Below are positions 27,075-35,924 of a stretch of 64,000 bases of DNA, in pieces. Under the pieces are notes generated by a model. That model saw only the letters and a list, made by a program, of their open reading frames with translations. It was not told the DNA's origin and did no database searches. The position numbers were made by a program, and so were the translations under genes. Source of the stretch: Fictibacillus gelatini DSM 15865 (lineage in GTDB: Bacteria > Bacillota > Bacilli > Bacillales > Fictibacillaceae). How positions within the stretch are numbered: position 1 is the first letter of the stretch; every line of letters begins with the position of its first letter. The stretch lies in contig NZ_AUMP01000007.1 in NCBI RefSeq assembly GCF_000430745.1, positions 62,001 to 126,000 on the forward strand, in the 5' to 3' direction.

Positions 27075-27632
27075 ATGGAAGGCTATCCAATGAAGTTTCA
27101 TTTTAAAATTAGTTTTTTTGTAAAGTTAAGCGTAGCTTTATTTGTATTCATGAGTGTATTTGCGAATGCTTCTTCCTTTGCACAGGCAAAATCAAGTTCT
27201 TTCTATTCAAAAAAAATACATATGTCTTACAGCCAGCAAAAATACTTATATCAATTGACCAGGCAAAGAGGTTTAGATTATAAAGAAACATTGGCAGTTA
27301 TTCTTCATGAAAGCAGCTTTAACCCAAAAGCATACAGTGCGGGCAATTACGGCTACTTTCAAATTAATAAAGTAAATCATAGAAGTCTTGCAAAGCAATT
27401 GCATACAAAAAATAAGCCATATGATCCTTATGTCAATATGAACTGGGGAACGTATATGTTATCCAATCTTACTAAGAAATATAAAAAGAAAGGATACAGA
27501 GGTACAAAATTAAAAGAAGCCGTTTTAAGCGCTTATAATAAAGGTGAAGGCGGCTATGCCCGCACGGGTAAAGCAACTTCATACATACGTGCGCATAATA
27601 AAGCGTTAGCTTATATAAAAAAATGTTTTTAA
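27075..27632 (+). CDS. Secreted lytic-transglycosylase-like (SLT domain) protein
   Basis: The 185-residue protein has a signal peptide (basic start, hydrophobic core to about residue 32, likely cleavage after FAQA) and a Slt-type lysozyme fold. VILHESSFNPKAYSAGNYGYFQ contains the catalytic Glu followed by the GxxGxxQ-like segment, here GNYGYFQIN. LSAYNKGEGGYAR is the SLT motif III. It would cleave cell-wall glycan outside the membrane. AAGGGGG (27062-27068) places the start at ATG 27075; ATG 27090 is an alternative without a ribosome site. Confidence 0.75.
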   Translation: MEGYPMKFHFKISFFVKLSVALFVFMSVFANASSFAQAKSSSFYSKKIHMSYSQQKYLYQLTRQRGLDYKETLAVILHESSFNPKAYSAGNYGYFQINKVNHRSLAKQLHTKNKPYDPYVNMNWGTYMLSNLTKKYKKKGYRGTKLKEAVLSAYNKGEGGYARTGKATSYIRAHNKALAYIKKCF

Positions 27633-27635
27633 ACA

Positions 27636-27676
27636 AAAAAGCTGATTTCCGCTATAAAAGGAAATTAGCTTTTTTA
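27636..27676 (+). terminator. Terminator of the SLT gene
   Basis: A 15-bp stem (27636-27650 with 27660-27674, one mismatch) is rich in A on the 5' side and ends TTTTTT. Confidence 0.85.
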
Positions 27677-27790
27677 ATTTGCTATCTATATTTTTTTCAT
27701 ATACTCCGGCAACAAAATTAGTATTTTTCATTCATACAATTGAAGTGATACGATAGTGTTGCTCGAAATATCTGACTTTATAGATAATTG

Positions 27791-27804
27791 TGAAAACGTT
27801 TTAA
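27791..27804 (+). promoter_or_regulatory. Candidate CcpA (cre) site before ywcBA
   Basis: TGAAAACGTTTTAA matches the cre core TGNAANCGNW with a palindromic AAAACGTTTT. It lies 22 bases before the ywcB start, a road-block position for carbon repression, as expected for an acetate-permease-like operon. Confidence 0.5.
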
Positions 27805-27825
27805 GAAAAGGAAGGGGAAGAGTGA

Positions 27826-28158
27826 ATGAGTGAGAAGAAGTATGAGAAAATGGTCCAAACCTATGAATTTCAACAGTTGCTTAAAGCTAAGAAAAACTTC
27901 ATTATTCCTGTTACTATTTTTTTTGTCTGCTTTTTTATTTTCCTGCCTATTATGACCTCTTACACGACCGTTTTAAACAAACCTTGCATCGGCTCTATTA
28001 CCTGGGCCTGGATGATTGCATTTTTGCAATTTGTCATGACATGGATTTTAGCCGCTCTTTATACGAAGAAAGCGAATCATTTTGACAAAATGTCCGAACG
28101 AATTAAACGTGATCATCAAAGTTTCGGAGATGACAAGAAGAGGGGAGTCATCGTATGA
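27826..28158 (+). CDS. ywcB: DUF485 small membrane protein (YwcB-like)
   Basis: The 110-residue protein has two membrane segments (about residues 30-50 and 65-90) between charged termini. DUF485 proteins are almost always encoded just before acetate-permease-type sodium:solute symporters, and here the reading frame overlaps the symporter by four bases (ATGA). It is presumably an accessory subunit. AAGGAAGGGG precedes the start. Confidence 0.85.
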   Translation: MSEKKYEKMVQTYEFQQLLKAKKNFIIPVTIFFVCFFIFLPIMTSYTTVLNKPCIGSITWAWMIAFLQFVMTWILAALYTKKANHFDKMSERIKRDHQSFGDDKKRGVIV

Positions 28159-29684
28159 ATAAAACGGCCTTTCTATTATTTTTGCTGATTGTCGCAGCAA
28201 CCCTTGTGATTACGTATTTTGCCGCCAAACGAACGAAAAACGCGAACCAATTTTATACGGCTGGAGGGGGATTGACAGGCTGGCAAAATGGCCTTGCCAT
28301 ATCAGGAGATTTTATGTCAGCCTCCTCTTTCCTGGGAATTGTAGGGGGAGTAGCGTTAACCGGATTTGATGGATTGTATTTATTGTTAGGCGCTCTCGTT
28401 TCGTATTTAGTCGTCATGTATCTCGTTGCAGAACCACTGAGAAATCTCGGGAAATATACGTTAGCAGATATGATTACAGCGCGGTTTAATACAAAAAAAG
28501 TGCGGGGATTTGCGGCATTAAATACGGTGACGATCTCGATTTTTTATATGATTGCGCAACTTGTCGGAGCTGGCGTTCTCATCAAATTATTGCTCGGATT
28601 TGAGTTTTCGACATCTTTAATCATTGTTGGCGTTTTAATGACCGTTTACGTCCTTTTCGGCGGAATGACAGCAACAAGTTGGGTTCAAATTATTAAAGCG
28701 GTGTTGCTTATTGCCGGGACGTTTATTTTATTTATTCTCGTTCTATCCAAATTCAATTTTAATATTTTCCACATTTTTGACGAGGTAAAGCATGCGACGC
28801 CGTTTGGAGAAAAGTTTTTACAACCAGGGATTAAAAATCCGAACGGTCTAGATGCGATCTCTTTAAATGTCGGCCTGCTGCTCGGGACGGCGGGGCTTCC
28901 GCACGTACTGATTCGCTTTTTTACCGTACAGGATGCGAAAACGGCAAGAAAGTCCGTAACCGTTGCTACCTGCGTCATTAGCATCTTTTATGTGATGGCC
29001 ATTTTCCTCGGGTTTGGAGCAGCGTTATTGGTCGGTACAGGAAAAATCATTGACGCCAATCCGGCGGGGAATATGGCGGCGCCGCTTTTGGCGGAAGTGC
29101 TGGGCGGGAACTTTATGTTTGCCTTTATCTCCGCAGTTGCCTTTGCTACCATTTTAGCCGTTGTTGCAGGGATCGTATTATCAGGAGCTTCTGCATTTGC
29201 CCATGACTTCTATAACGAAATAGTCCGCGGCGGAAAAGCATCTGAAAAAGAACAGGTTCGCGCGGCCCGCATTGCAGCCATCTCTGTATCGGCTATATCT
29301 ATCATTCTTGCATTGTTTGCGAAAAATTTGAATGTCGCGTTTCTCGGCTCACTTGCGCTAACACTGGCTGCCAGCGCCAATTTGCCTGTGATTTTGTATA
29401 CAATCTACTGGAGAAACTTCAATACAACAGGCGCTATTTCAAGTATGGTAGTTGGCCTCTTCAGCACGATTATTCTTGTCTTATTGAGCCCGAATGTGTG
29501 GGATCCGAGCGGGCATGCGATTTTCGTTGGAAAAGCCATTTTTCCTCTCGCTTCACCAGGCATCGTATCTATTCCCCTGGGCTTTCTCGCAGGCTATTTA
29601 GGAACGATTTTCTCGCGGAAAAAAGAAACAAGTGAAGATTTCAACCGGATTCTTGTTCAATCTAATCTAGGAAAAGATGTTTAG
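28155..29684 (+). CDS. ywcA: Sodium:solute symporter, acetate-permease type (YwcA-like)
   Basis: The 509-residue SSS-family transporter has about 13 membrane segments. The start FYTAGGGLTGWQNGLAISGDF, with SASSFLGIVG after it, is the TM1/TM2 signature of the ActP subgroup. GTAGLPHVLIRFFTVQDAKTARKS is the conserved loop of acetate and short monocarboxylate carriers. Paired and coupled with the DUF485 gene. It probably imports acetate, propionate or a similar acid with Na+. Confidence 0.88.
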   Translation: MNKTAFLLFLLIVAATLVITYFAAKRTKNANQFYTAGGGLTGWQNGLAISGDFMSASSFLGIVGGVALTGFDGLYLLLGALVSYLVVMYLVAEPLRNLGKYTLADMITARFNTKKVRGFAALNTVTISIFYMIAQLVGAGVLIKLLLGFEFSTSLIIVGVLMTVYVLFGGMTATSWVQIIKAVLLIAGTFILFILVLSKFNFNIFHIFDEVKHATPFGEKFLQPGIKNPNGLDAISLNVGLLLGTAGLPHVLIRFFTVQDAKTARKSVTVATCVISIFYVMAIFLGFGAALLVGTGKIIDANPAGNMAAPLLAEVLGGNFMFAFISAVAFATILAVVAGIVLSGASAFAHDFYNEIVRGGKASEKEQVRAARIAAISVSAISIILALFAKNLNVAFLGSLALTLAASANLPVILYTIYWRNFNTTGAISSMVVGLFSTIILVLLSPNVWDPSGHAIFVGKAIFPLASPGIVSIPLGFLAGYLGTIFSRKKETSEDFNRILVQSNLGKDV

Positions 29685-29711
29685 ATGCCGCCGATTGCGG
29701 CATCTTTCTTT
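29684..29711. terminator. Terminator between ywcA and the convergent LysR gene
   Basis: An eight-bp GC-rich stem (29684-29691 with 29697-29704) with a CGATT loop is followed by TTTCTTT. It starts at the last base of the ywcA stop codon. Confidence 0.75.
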
Positions 29712-29726
29712 ACGAACAAAGTTAAA

Positions 29727-30632
29727 TTAGCAACTTTCCCCTTTGAATGCGCTTTCAGAACGGAACGTGTCAATGAAATGCATGGCGCTTTTAGATAAAT
29801 AGCGGTCTTTCAGCCAGATGACTGCCAGTTCAGATTGAAGGGGGGAATCATCGATATCCATAATTTTTAGTTCGGGTGTAGGCAAGGTTAAGAGTGCTGA
29901 TTTAGGAAGGATCGTCGCCCCCACCCCTGCTGAAACCAGCCATAGCAGCATTGCCGCATCCGGGCATTCACACGCAATGTTCGGTGTATAGCCATGACGC
30001 TTAAATTCCTCGATGATGACATCGTTCATTCCTTTTCCTTGCAATCTTCGCATTAATAATAAAGGGTATTCGGCAATTTCCTGCATTGAAATGGACATTT
30101 GAGCGGGATTCGTAGCCCACTTCTTTGGCATCACAAAGACAAATGGCTCGGTTGGCAAACATATGTAGTAAAAATCATCTAAGTCAAGCGGCAGTTGGAC
30201 GATGGCAAGCTCAATTTCGCGGTTTTCTAACGATTGGACCAACCGAAACGTATCGCTCTCCCTGAGCCTGAAAATGACATTCGGGTAATGTTCCCGAAAA
30301 TAACGGACTCGTTCAAGTAAATAAGAAAAACTTGAAATGGCCGACCCAAGCGATAAAACGCCCTTCACGCCGTCACCGGTTTCTTTCACCTCCCTTATTG
30401 TTTCATCAAATTGCCGCAATAATGTTTCGGCCCGTTCATATAGCAATTTTCCCGCAGGGGTTAATTCGATCGACCGTCCATTTCGTTCGACTAATTTAAC
30501 GCCAAGTTCCTGTTCCATTGTTTTTAATTGTTGGCTCAAAGGAGGCTGGGCCATGTGCAGACGCTTTGCGGCACGGCTAATTTGCTTTTCTTTGGCAATC
30601 GTTTGAAAGTAACGCAGCTGTCTTACATCCAT
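29727..30632 (-). CDS. LysR-family regulator, probable regulator of the hpa operon
   Basis: The 301-residue protein has an N-terminal winged HTH (MDVRQLRYFQTIAKEKQISR) and an effector domain from about residue 90. The open frame begins 12 codons earlier, but GGAGGG ends seven bases before ATG at 30632, so I start there. It is divergent from the homoprotocatechuate operon, with an inverted repeat overlapping that promoter. Regulation of the operon by an aromatic or pathway intermediate is the likely role, inferred from position. The subtype (CatR/BenM-like) is not certain. Confidence 0.82.
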   Translation of the reverse strand: MDVRQLRYFQTIAKEKQISRAAKRLHMAQPPLSQQLKTMEQELGVKLVERNGRSIELTPAGKLLYERAETLLRQFDETIREVKETGDGVKGVLSLGSAISSFSYLLERVRYFREHYPNVIFRLRESDTFRLVQSLENREIELAIVQLPLDLDDFYYICLPTEPFVFVMPKKWATNPAQMSISMQEIAEYPLLLMRRLQGKGMNDVIIEEFKRHGYTPNIACECPDAAMLLWLVSAGVGATILPKSALLTLPTPELKIMDIDDSPLQSELAVIWLKDRYLSKSAMHFIDTFRSESAFKGESC

Positions 30633-30682
30633 TACTAGCCCTCCAACGTATACTTTTTTAATATACAAAGCTAACCAAATCG

Positions 30683-30723
30683 ATATTTTTCATATAGTAT
30701 AGCACGTGATATGATAAAAATAT
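30683..30723 (+). promoter_or_regulatory. hpa operon promoter with overlapping inverted repeat
   Basis: TTTTCA (30687-30692), a 17-base spacer and TATGAT (30710-30715) with a TG extension at 30707-30708. An imperfect dyad ATATTTTTCATAT (30683-30695) and ATATGATAAAAATAT (30709-30723) covers both boxes, suiting a LysR or repressor site. Confidence 0.6.
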
Positions 30724-30797
30724 AGAAAAAATCTGACTATATGAATAGTTAGTAAATTTATAAAGAATAAAACTCTAAATTTGAGGAGAGTGGGAAC

Positions 30798-31727
30798 ATG
30801 TCAAAAGTAGAAGAAATGAAAGTGAAGCTTCGCGGATCGGTGGCACCGATTATTACACCTTTTCATGAAGATGAGTCGATTGATTTTGAAACGCTTGAAA
30901 GTTTAATTGACTGGCATATCGAGAGCGGAAGCCATGGAATTTCAGTGACCGGGACGACAGGAGAACCGGGTTCATTAACAGTTGACGAACGTGTTCAAGT
31001 GATGGAAAAAGCGGCGAAAGCAGTGAACGGAAGAGTGCCGTTTGTGCCAGGAACTGGTTCTACCAACCATAAAGAAACGCTTTTTTTAACAAAAAAAGCT
31101 CAAGAAATTGGCGCAGACGCCGCATTAGTCATTGTGCCTTACTATAATAAGCCTTCCCAGCATGCGCTCTATAAACATTTTAAAACGGTAGCCGATTCCG
31201 TCGATATTCCAATTATCGTCTACAATATTCCTGGTCGTACGGCCGTCAATATGGAGGTCAAAACGCTTGCCCGGTTAAAAGAAGATTGCCCGAACATTAT
31301 TGGCGTCAAAGAATCCAATAAAGATTTTGAACATGTAAACCGCGTGCTGTTGAATTGCGGCCGTGATTTCTTGCTCTTTTCCGGAATTGAGTTATTATGC
31401 TACCCAATGCTTGCGATCGGGGGTGCCGGTTCCATCAGCGCAACAGCCAACGTTTTGCCGAAAAAGGTGGCAGAAATGCACGATGCATGGTTCGAAGGAG
31501 ACGTTGCAAAGGCGCTTGAACTTCATTATGAATTAATGCCGCTAAATGATGTGTTATTTAAAGACACAAATCCGGCTCCGCTTAAAGCAGCTCTTGGCAT
31601 GATGGGGAGAATTACGCCAAAACTTCGGATGCCGATGGACTTGCCGACAGAAGAGCTGCAAAAAGAAATACGCGATGTTTTAACGAGTTATGACTTGCTA
31701 ACAAAAGTAGAAAGTGGAAAAAATTAA
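30798..31727 (+). CDS. DapA/NAL-family class I lyase, probable hydratase-aldolase of the hpa pathway
   Basis: The 309-residue TIM barrel of the dihydrodipicolinate synthase/N-acetylneuraminate lyase family has Schiff-base Lys171 in IIGVKES, Tyr142 in IVYNIPGRT and the TGTTGEPGSL loop. As the first gene of the homoprotocatechuate operon, it most likely performs the terminal retro-aldol step to pyruvate and succinate semialdehyde, replacing the unrelated class II HpaI. Other NAL-family enzymes hydrate and cleave benzylidenepyruvates in one active site, so it may also cover the missing hydratase step. The YNIPGRT motif is shared with true DapA, so a lysine-biosynthesis role cannot be excluded. 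Start: GAGGAGAGTGGG before ATG. Confidence 0.75.
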   Translation: MSKVEEMKVKLRGSVAPIITPFHEDESIDFETLESLIDWHIESGSHGISVTGTTGEPGSLTVDERVQVMEKAAKAVNGRVPFVPGTGSTNHKETLFLTKKAQEIGADAALVIVPYYNKPSQHALYKHFKTVADSVDIPIIVYNIPGRTAVNMEVKTLARLKEDCPNIIGVKESNKDFEHVNRVLLNCGRDFLLFSGIELLCYPMLAIGGAGSISATANVLPKKVAEMHDAWFEGDVAKALELHYELMPLNDVLFKDTNPAPLKAALGMMGRITPKLRMPMDLPTEELQKEIRDVLTSYDLLTKVESGKN

Positions 31728-31735
31728 CCTCAAAT

Positions 31736-31749
31736 TGTAAGCACTTACA
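31736..31749 (+). promoter_or_regulatory. cre-like site between the lyase gene and hpaB
   Basis: TGTAAG-CA-CTTACA is a 6+2+6 dyad matching the cre consensus except for CA in place of the central CG. Placed inside the operon it could act as a CcpA road-block before hpaB. Confidence 0.4.
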
Positions 31750-31785
31750 TTTGAAGAGTCTACATCACTCATGGGAGGGATTTGA

Positions 31786-33261
31786 ATGCCTGCACGCACG
31801 GGAGAGCAATACATTGAAGGAATTAAAAAAGCGAAAAACAATGTATGGATTCATGGAGAGAAGGTTGAAGACGTTACCGAACATCCGGCGTTTCGCAATG
31901 TCGTCCGTTCTGTTGCGAACCTTTTCGATCTCCAGCACAAAAAGCCGGAAAAAATGCTTTATACTTCACCGACGACCGGCGAAAAAGTAGGACTGTCATT
32001 CATTGCGCCAAAAACGAAAGAAGATCTCGTCCGAAGAAGAGAAATGATGTCGGAGTGGGCGCGCTTTACCGGAGGGATGATGGGGAGGTCGCCGGACTAT
32101 TTAAATACGAGCGTAATGTCCTTTGGGACTGCTGAAGAATTTTTCGCTCAAGCCGATCCGATGTTTGGGGAGAATGCGAGAAAGTATTATGAATATGTCC
32201 GGGAAAATGATATTAGCCTGACGCATACGCTGATCCATCCGCAAGTGAATCGCTCAAAAAGCCAGTCCGAGCAAAAAGATCCAACGGTGTCTGCAAGAAT
32301 CGTTGAGAAAAATAAGGACGGAATTGTCGTAAAAGGCGCAAGGTTACTAGCAACGCTCGGCGGAATTACCGATGAAATCGTCGTATTCCCGTCTACGCTT
32401 AATAAAGCATCCGTTCAAGATGACCCATATTCAATGGCGTTTGCGATCCCGAACAATACGCCAGGGCTTAAATTTGTTTGCCGTGAATCGTTCGATACGG
32501 GACGCAATCAGTGGGATCATCCATTAAGTGCGCGATTTGATGAAAGCGATGCCATTGTCATTTTTGAAGATGTTTTTGTACCGTGGGAACGCGTGTTTGT
32601 CTGCGGAAATTCTGAAATTTGCAACCGCACCTATGTTGAAACGAATGCGATCGTTCATTCCGCTCATCAAGTTGTAGCAAAAAATGTAGTGAAAACAGAA
32701 TTTGTGCTTGGAGTCATTTTAAGCATTATTGACGCGATCGGCATTGACAAATTCCAGCATGTCAAAGAGAAAGCGTCGGAAGTGATGATCATTTTAGAAA
32801 CGATGAAATCGCATCTATTCCGGGCAGAACAAAATGCCTCCATTGATAAATACGGAAATATGACACCTGATTTCCTTCCGTTAAATACGGCGAGAAACTG
32901 GTTCCCGAAAATGTACCAGCGAGTTGTAGAGATCGTTCGCATCCTTGGAGCTTCAGGTTTAATGGGAACGCCGACGCAAGCCGATTTTGAAAATGAAGAA
33001 GTTGGACAGCTCGTCGACCGCTACATGCAAGGGGCAAATATCAATGGCTATGACCGCGTGCAGCTGTTCCGTCTTGCCTGGGATATTTCCCTCAGCGCAT
33101 TCGGAGGACGCCAGGCACTTTACGAATACTATTTCTTCGGCGATCCTGTCCGCATGTCAAATGTCTTTTACGATCTATATAACAAAGAACCTTACAAAGA
33201 AATGGTGCAAGAATTTTTAAATCGTGCCAAATCGCCGGATCAGCCAATTGTCACAAAATAA
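31786..33261 (+). CDS. hpaB: 4-hydroxyphenylacetate 3-monooxygenase, oxygenase component
   Basis: The 491-residue FADH2-dependent oxygenase hydroxylates 4-hydroxyphenylacetate to homoprotocatechuate. It shows the acyl-CoA-dehydrogenase-like fold of the HpaB family: MPARTGEQYIEGI start, HTLIHPQVNRSKSQ near the flavin site, FEDVFVPWERVFV, and the C-terminal YYFFGDPVRMSN. Length is typical. GGGAGG precedes ATG 31786. The enzyme needs a flavin reductase (HpaC), and none is encoded in this operon, so it must lie elsewhere. Confidence 0.93.
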   Translation: MPARTGEQYIEGIKKAKNNVWIHGEKVEDVTEHPAFRNVVRSVANLFDLQHKKPEKMLYTSPTTGEKVGLSFIAPKTKEDLVRRREMMSEWARFTGGMMGRSPDYLNTSVMSFGTAEEFFAQADPMFGENARKYYEYVRENDISLTHTLIHPQVNRSKSQSEQKDPTVSARIVEKNKDGIVVKGARLLATLGGITDEIVVFPSTLNKASVQDDPYSMAFAIPNNTPGLKFVCRESFDTGRNQWDHPLSARFDESDAIVIFEDVFVPWERVFVCGNSEICNRTYVETNAIVHSAHQVVAKNVVKTEFVLGVILSIIDAIGIDKFQHVKEKASEVMIILETMKSHLFRAEQNASIDKYGNMTPDFLPLNTARNWFPKMYQRVVEIVRILGASGLMGTPTQADFENEEVGQLVDRYMQGANINGYDRVQLFRLAWDISLSAFGGRQALYEYYFFGDPVRMSNVFYDLYNKEPYKEMVQEFLNRAKSPDQPIVTK

Positions 33262-33287
33262 GTTGGAATGCCAGGGAGGGATGAAGG

Positions 33288-34271
33288 ATGAATTTCAATA
33301 TTATTCGTGTTGCGCGTGTCGTACTTAACGCGACGGACCTCGATAAATCCCGCGATTATTATGTAAACGCTTTAGGCTTTATCGAAACGGAGCATGACGA
33401 TGAACATATTTATTTAAGAGGGCTTGAAGAACACGTCCATCACAGTCTTGTGCTCAAAAAAAGCCAGGAGCCGGGTGTTCATGCGATCAGTTACAAAGTA
33501 GCAAAAGAGGATGACCTTGAAGAATTGGCAACATTTTTTGAAGGAAAAGGCGCCAAAATTAAATGGATGGAAAAAGGCAGCCAGCGTGCGATTGGCCGGA
33601 CATTAAGAGTTCAAGATCCGTTAGGTCTTCCGCTTGAGTTTTTTGCCGAAATGGAACCGGTTGAACGAATGCTTCAGCGTTTCGAATTGTATAAAGGAGC
33701 ACGCATCCAGCGGTTTGACCATGTAAACTGCATGGTTCCTGATGTCGAAAAGGCGTATAAATTTTATACGAAGGAGCTCGGATTCAGATGTTCTGAATAT
33801 ACGACGACCGAAGACGAACGCATCTGGGCGGCATGGCTATTTAGAAAGCCAACTGTTCACGACCATGCGTTTATGAGCGGCCCCGGGCCAAGGCTTCATC
33901 ACTTCGCTTATTTTCTAAGTGATCCAATGAGCATCATTCATTGCTGCGATGTGCTGGCTTCACTTGGATACGGATCATCTATTGAAAGAGGGCCTGGACG
34001 CCACGGTCTGTCAAACGCTTTCTTCCTTTATTTACGTGATCCTGACGGAAACCGAATTGAGCTATATGCTGGAGATTACTTAACGATTGATCCGGACTTT
34101 AAGCCGATTAAATGGGATTTAAACGATCCGCGAAGACAGACGTTCTGGGGCCATAAAGCACCTGACTGCTGGTTTAACGAAGCGATGCCGGTTTTGAACG
34201 TTCATACGGGTGAAGCCGTTACGCTAGAGGAGCCGGTTTTAGCCCAGCGGAAACCGGAATTTATGACTTGA
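33288..34271 (+). CDS. hpaD: 3,4-dihydroxyphenylacetate 2,3-dioxygenase (VOC-type extradiol)
   Basis: The 327-residue type I extradiol dioxygenase has two vicinal-oxygen-chelate repeats. Metal ligands are His145 (RFDHVNCMV), His205 (LHHFAYFL) and Glu258 (NRIELYAGDY) in the C-terminal module. It opens homoprotocatechuate between C2 and C3 to 5-carboxymethyl-2-hydroxymuconate semialdehyde. Sequence type is the Fe/Mn HPCD group of Gram-positives, unrelated to E. coli HpaD. GGGAGGGATG upstream. Confidence 0.93.
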   Translation: MNFNIIRVARVVLNATDLDKSRDYYVNALGFIETEHDDEHIYLRGLEEHVHHSLVLKKSQEPGVHAISYKVAKEDDLEELATFFEGKGAKIKWMEKGSQRAIGRTLRVQDPLGLPLEFFAEMEPVERMLQRFELYKGARIQRFDHVNCMVPDVEKAYKFYTKELGFRCSEYTTTEDERIWAAWLFRKPTVHDHAFMSGPGPRLHHFAYFLSDPMSIIHCCDVLASLGYGSSIERGPGRHGLSNAFFLYLRDPDGNRIELYAGDYLTIDPDFKPIKWDLNDPRRQTFWGHKAPDCWFNEAMPVLNVHTGEAVTLEEPVLAQRKPEFMT

Positions 34272-34290
34272 TCGACGATAAAAGATTCGT

Positions 34291-34336
34291 GCAGGAATTC
34301 ATTCATATGAACGATTTCCTGCTGCTCTATTTTTAA
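34291..34336 (+). terminator. Intra-operon hairpin between hpaD and hpaE
   Basis: GCAGGAA (34291-34297) pairs with TTCCTGC (34316-34322), with a weaker inner pairing around CATATG. TGCTCTATTTTTA follows. It may attenuate transcription into the dehydrogenase genes. Confidence 0.45.
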
Positions 34337-34367
34337 AAGATGATGAGAGTACGGGGAGGTAAATACG

Positions 34368-35885
34368 ATGGGTACGAAGAAAATAGAAAAAGTGTTGCAT
34401 TATATCAACGGCCAATTCGTTGAAGGAGTTGCTGGAAAAAGCTTTCAAAATATAAATCCATTTAACAATGAACCGATTAACGAAGTGGCCGAAGGATTTA
34501 AAGAAGATATTGATTTAGCTGTACAGGCTGCCAAAAAAGCATTCGATGAAGGCCCATGGCGGACGATGCCGACCGATGAACGACTTCGCTACATCGTGAA
34601 AATTGCCGATTTGATTGAAGCAAATGCCGAGGAAATCTCGTATTTAGAATCTCTCGATACAGGATTACCGATCAGCCAGACGAAAAAGCAGGCGGCGCGC
34701 GGAGCGGAAAATTTCCGTTTTTATGCGGAAATGGTCAAAAACCGGATGGTCGGGGAAGCGTATCCTGTCGATCAATCGTTCATTAACTATACGATCCATA
34801 AACCGGTCGGTGTTGCTGGATTAATAACACCATGGAACGCCCCGTTTATGTTGGAGACGTGGAAAATCGCCCCGGCGCTCGCAACAGGGAATACGGTAGT
34901 GTTAAAACCGGCTGAATGGTCTCCGCTAACTGCAAACAAATTGGCACAAATTATCGATGAAGCGGGACTGCCTGAAGGCGTCTTTAATATTGTCCACGGT
35001 TATGGAGAAACAGCAGGAGCTTCACTTGTCGCTCATCCGGATGTACAACTGATCTCGTTTACCGGCGAGACGAAAACAGGTTCTGAAATTATGAAAAATG
35101 GAGCGGATACGCTGAAACGGTGCTCCATGGAACTTGGCGGCAAGTCGCCGGCAATCGTTTTTGCGGATAGCGATTTTGAAAAAGCATTAGATGCTGTTGT
35201 ATGGGGAATTTTCTCATTTAATGGAGAGCGTTGTACAGCAAACTCCCGCCTTTTTGTTGAACAGCCGATCTATGACCAATTTGTCGAAGCGTTAAAAGAA
35301 CGGGTGGCAAATATTACGGTCGGTGACCCAATGGATAAAGACACGGAAGTTGGTCCGTTAATCCATCGCAAACATTGGGAAAATGTAACGAACTATATTA
35401 AGCTCGCCCGCGAGGAAGGGGCCGAGGTAATTAGTGGGCATATTCCTGAAAGCTACAGTGGCGGTAACTATGTTGCGCCAACGTTGCTATTAAACTGCCA
35501 TAACAAAATGCGCGTCGCCCAGGAAGAAATTTTCGGACCGGTCATGGTCGTCATTCCGTTCGAGAGCGAAGAAGAGGTATTGCGTATGGCCAACGATGTC
35601 AAATATGGCCTTGCTGCCTATGTTTGGACGAGTGATATGAAACGCGGCCATCGACTTGGGCAATCGATTGAAAGCGGCATGGTCTGGATCAATTCGCAAA
35701 ATGTGAGAGACTTGAGAATTCCATTTGGCGGCTCAAAACAGAGTGGAATCGGCCGCGAAGGCGGGCATTACAGCTTTGAATTTTATACCGAAACACAGGT
35801 TGTCCACGTCGCGATCGGAGATCATCATATCCCGCAATTCGGCAAAAAGAAAAAATCAGAAGCAGGAGCAGCACAACACTCTTAA
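34368..35885 (+). CDS. hpaE: 5-carboxymethyl-2-hydroxymuconate-semialdehyde dehydrogenase
   Basis: The 505-residue NAD-dependent aldehyde dehydrogenase oxidises the ring-cleavage semialdehyde to the dicarboxylate. ALDH motifs: TPWNAPFMLETWKIAPAL, the NAD loop FTGETKTGSEIM, catalytic Glu in MELGGKSPA and Cys in FNGERCTANSR, with IPFGGSKQSGIGREGG at the end. Its place directly after hpaD and its close resemblance to HpaE/HpcC rather than general ALDHs support the role. GGGGAGGTAAATACG precedes ATG. Confidence 0.92.
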   Translation: MGTKKIEKVLHYINGQFVEGVAGKSFQNINPFNNEPINEVAEGFKEDIDLAVQAAKKAFDEGPWRTMPTDERLRYIVKIADLIEANAEEISYLESLDTGLPISQTKKQAARGAENFRFYAEMVKNRMVGEAYPVDQSFINYTIHKPVGVAGLITPWNAPFMLETWKIAPALATGNTVVLKPAEWSPLTANKLAQIIDEAGLPEGVFNIVHGYGETAGASLVAHPDVQLISFTGETKTGSEIMKNGADTLKRCSMELGGKSPAIVFADSDFEKALDAVVWGIFSFNGERCTANSRLFVEQPIYDQFVEALKERVANITVGDPMDKDTEVGPLIHRKHWENVTNYIKLAREEGAEVISGHIPESYSGGNYVAPTLLLNCHNKMRVAQEEIFGPVMVVIPFESEEEVLRMANDVKYGLAAYVWTSDMKRGHRLGQSIESGMVWINSQNVRDLRIPFGGSKQSGIGREGGHYSFEFYTETQVVHVAIGDHHIPQFGKKKKSEAGAAQHS

Positions 35886-35924
35886 TTGGACTATAAATTT
35901 CAAAATTTAAGGAGTGACAGGCTC

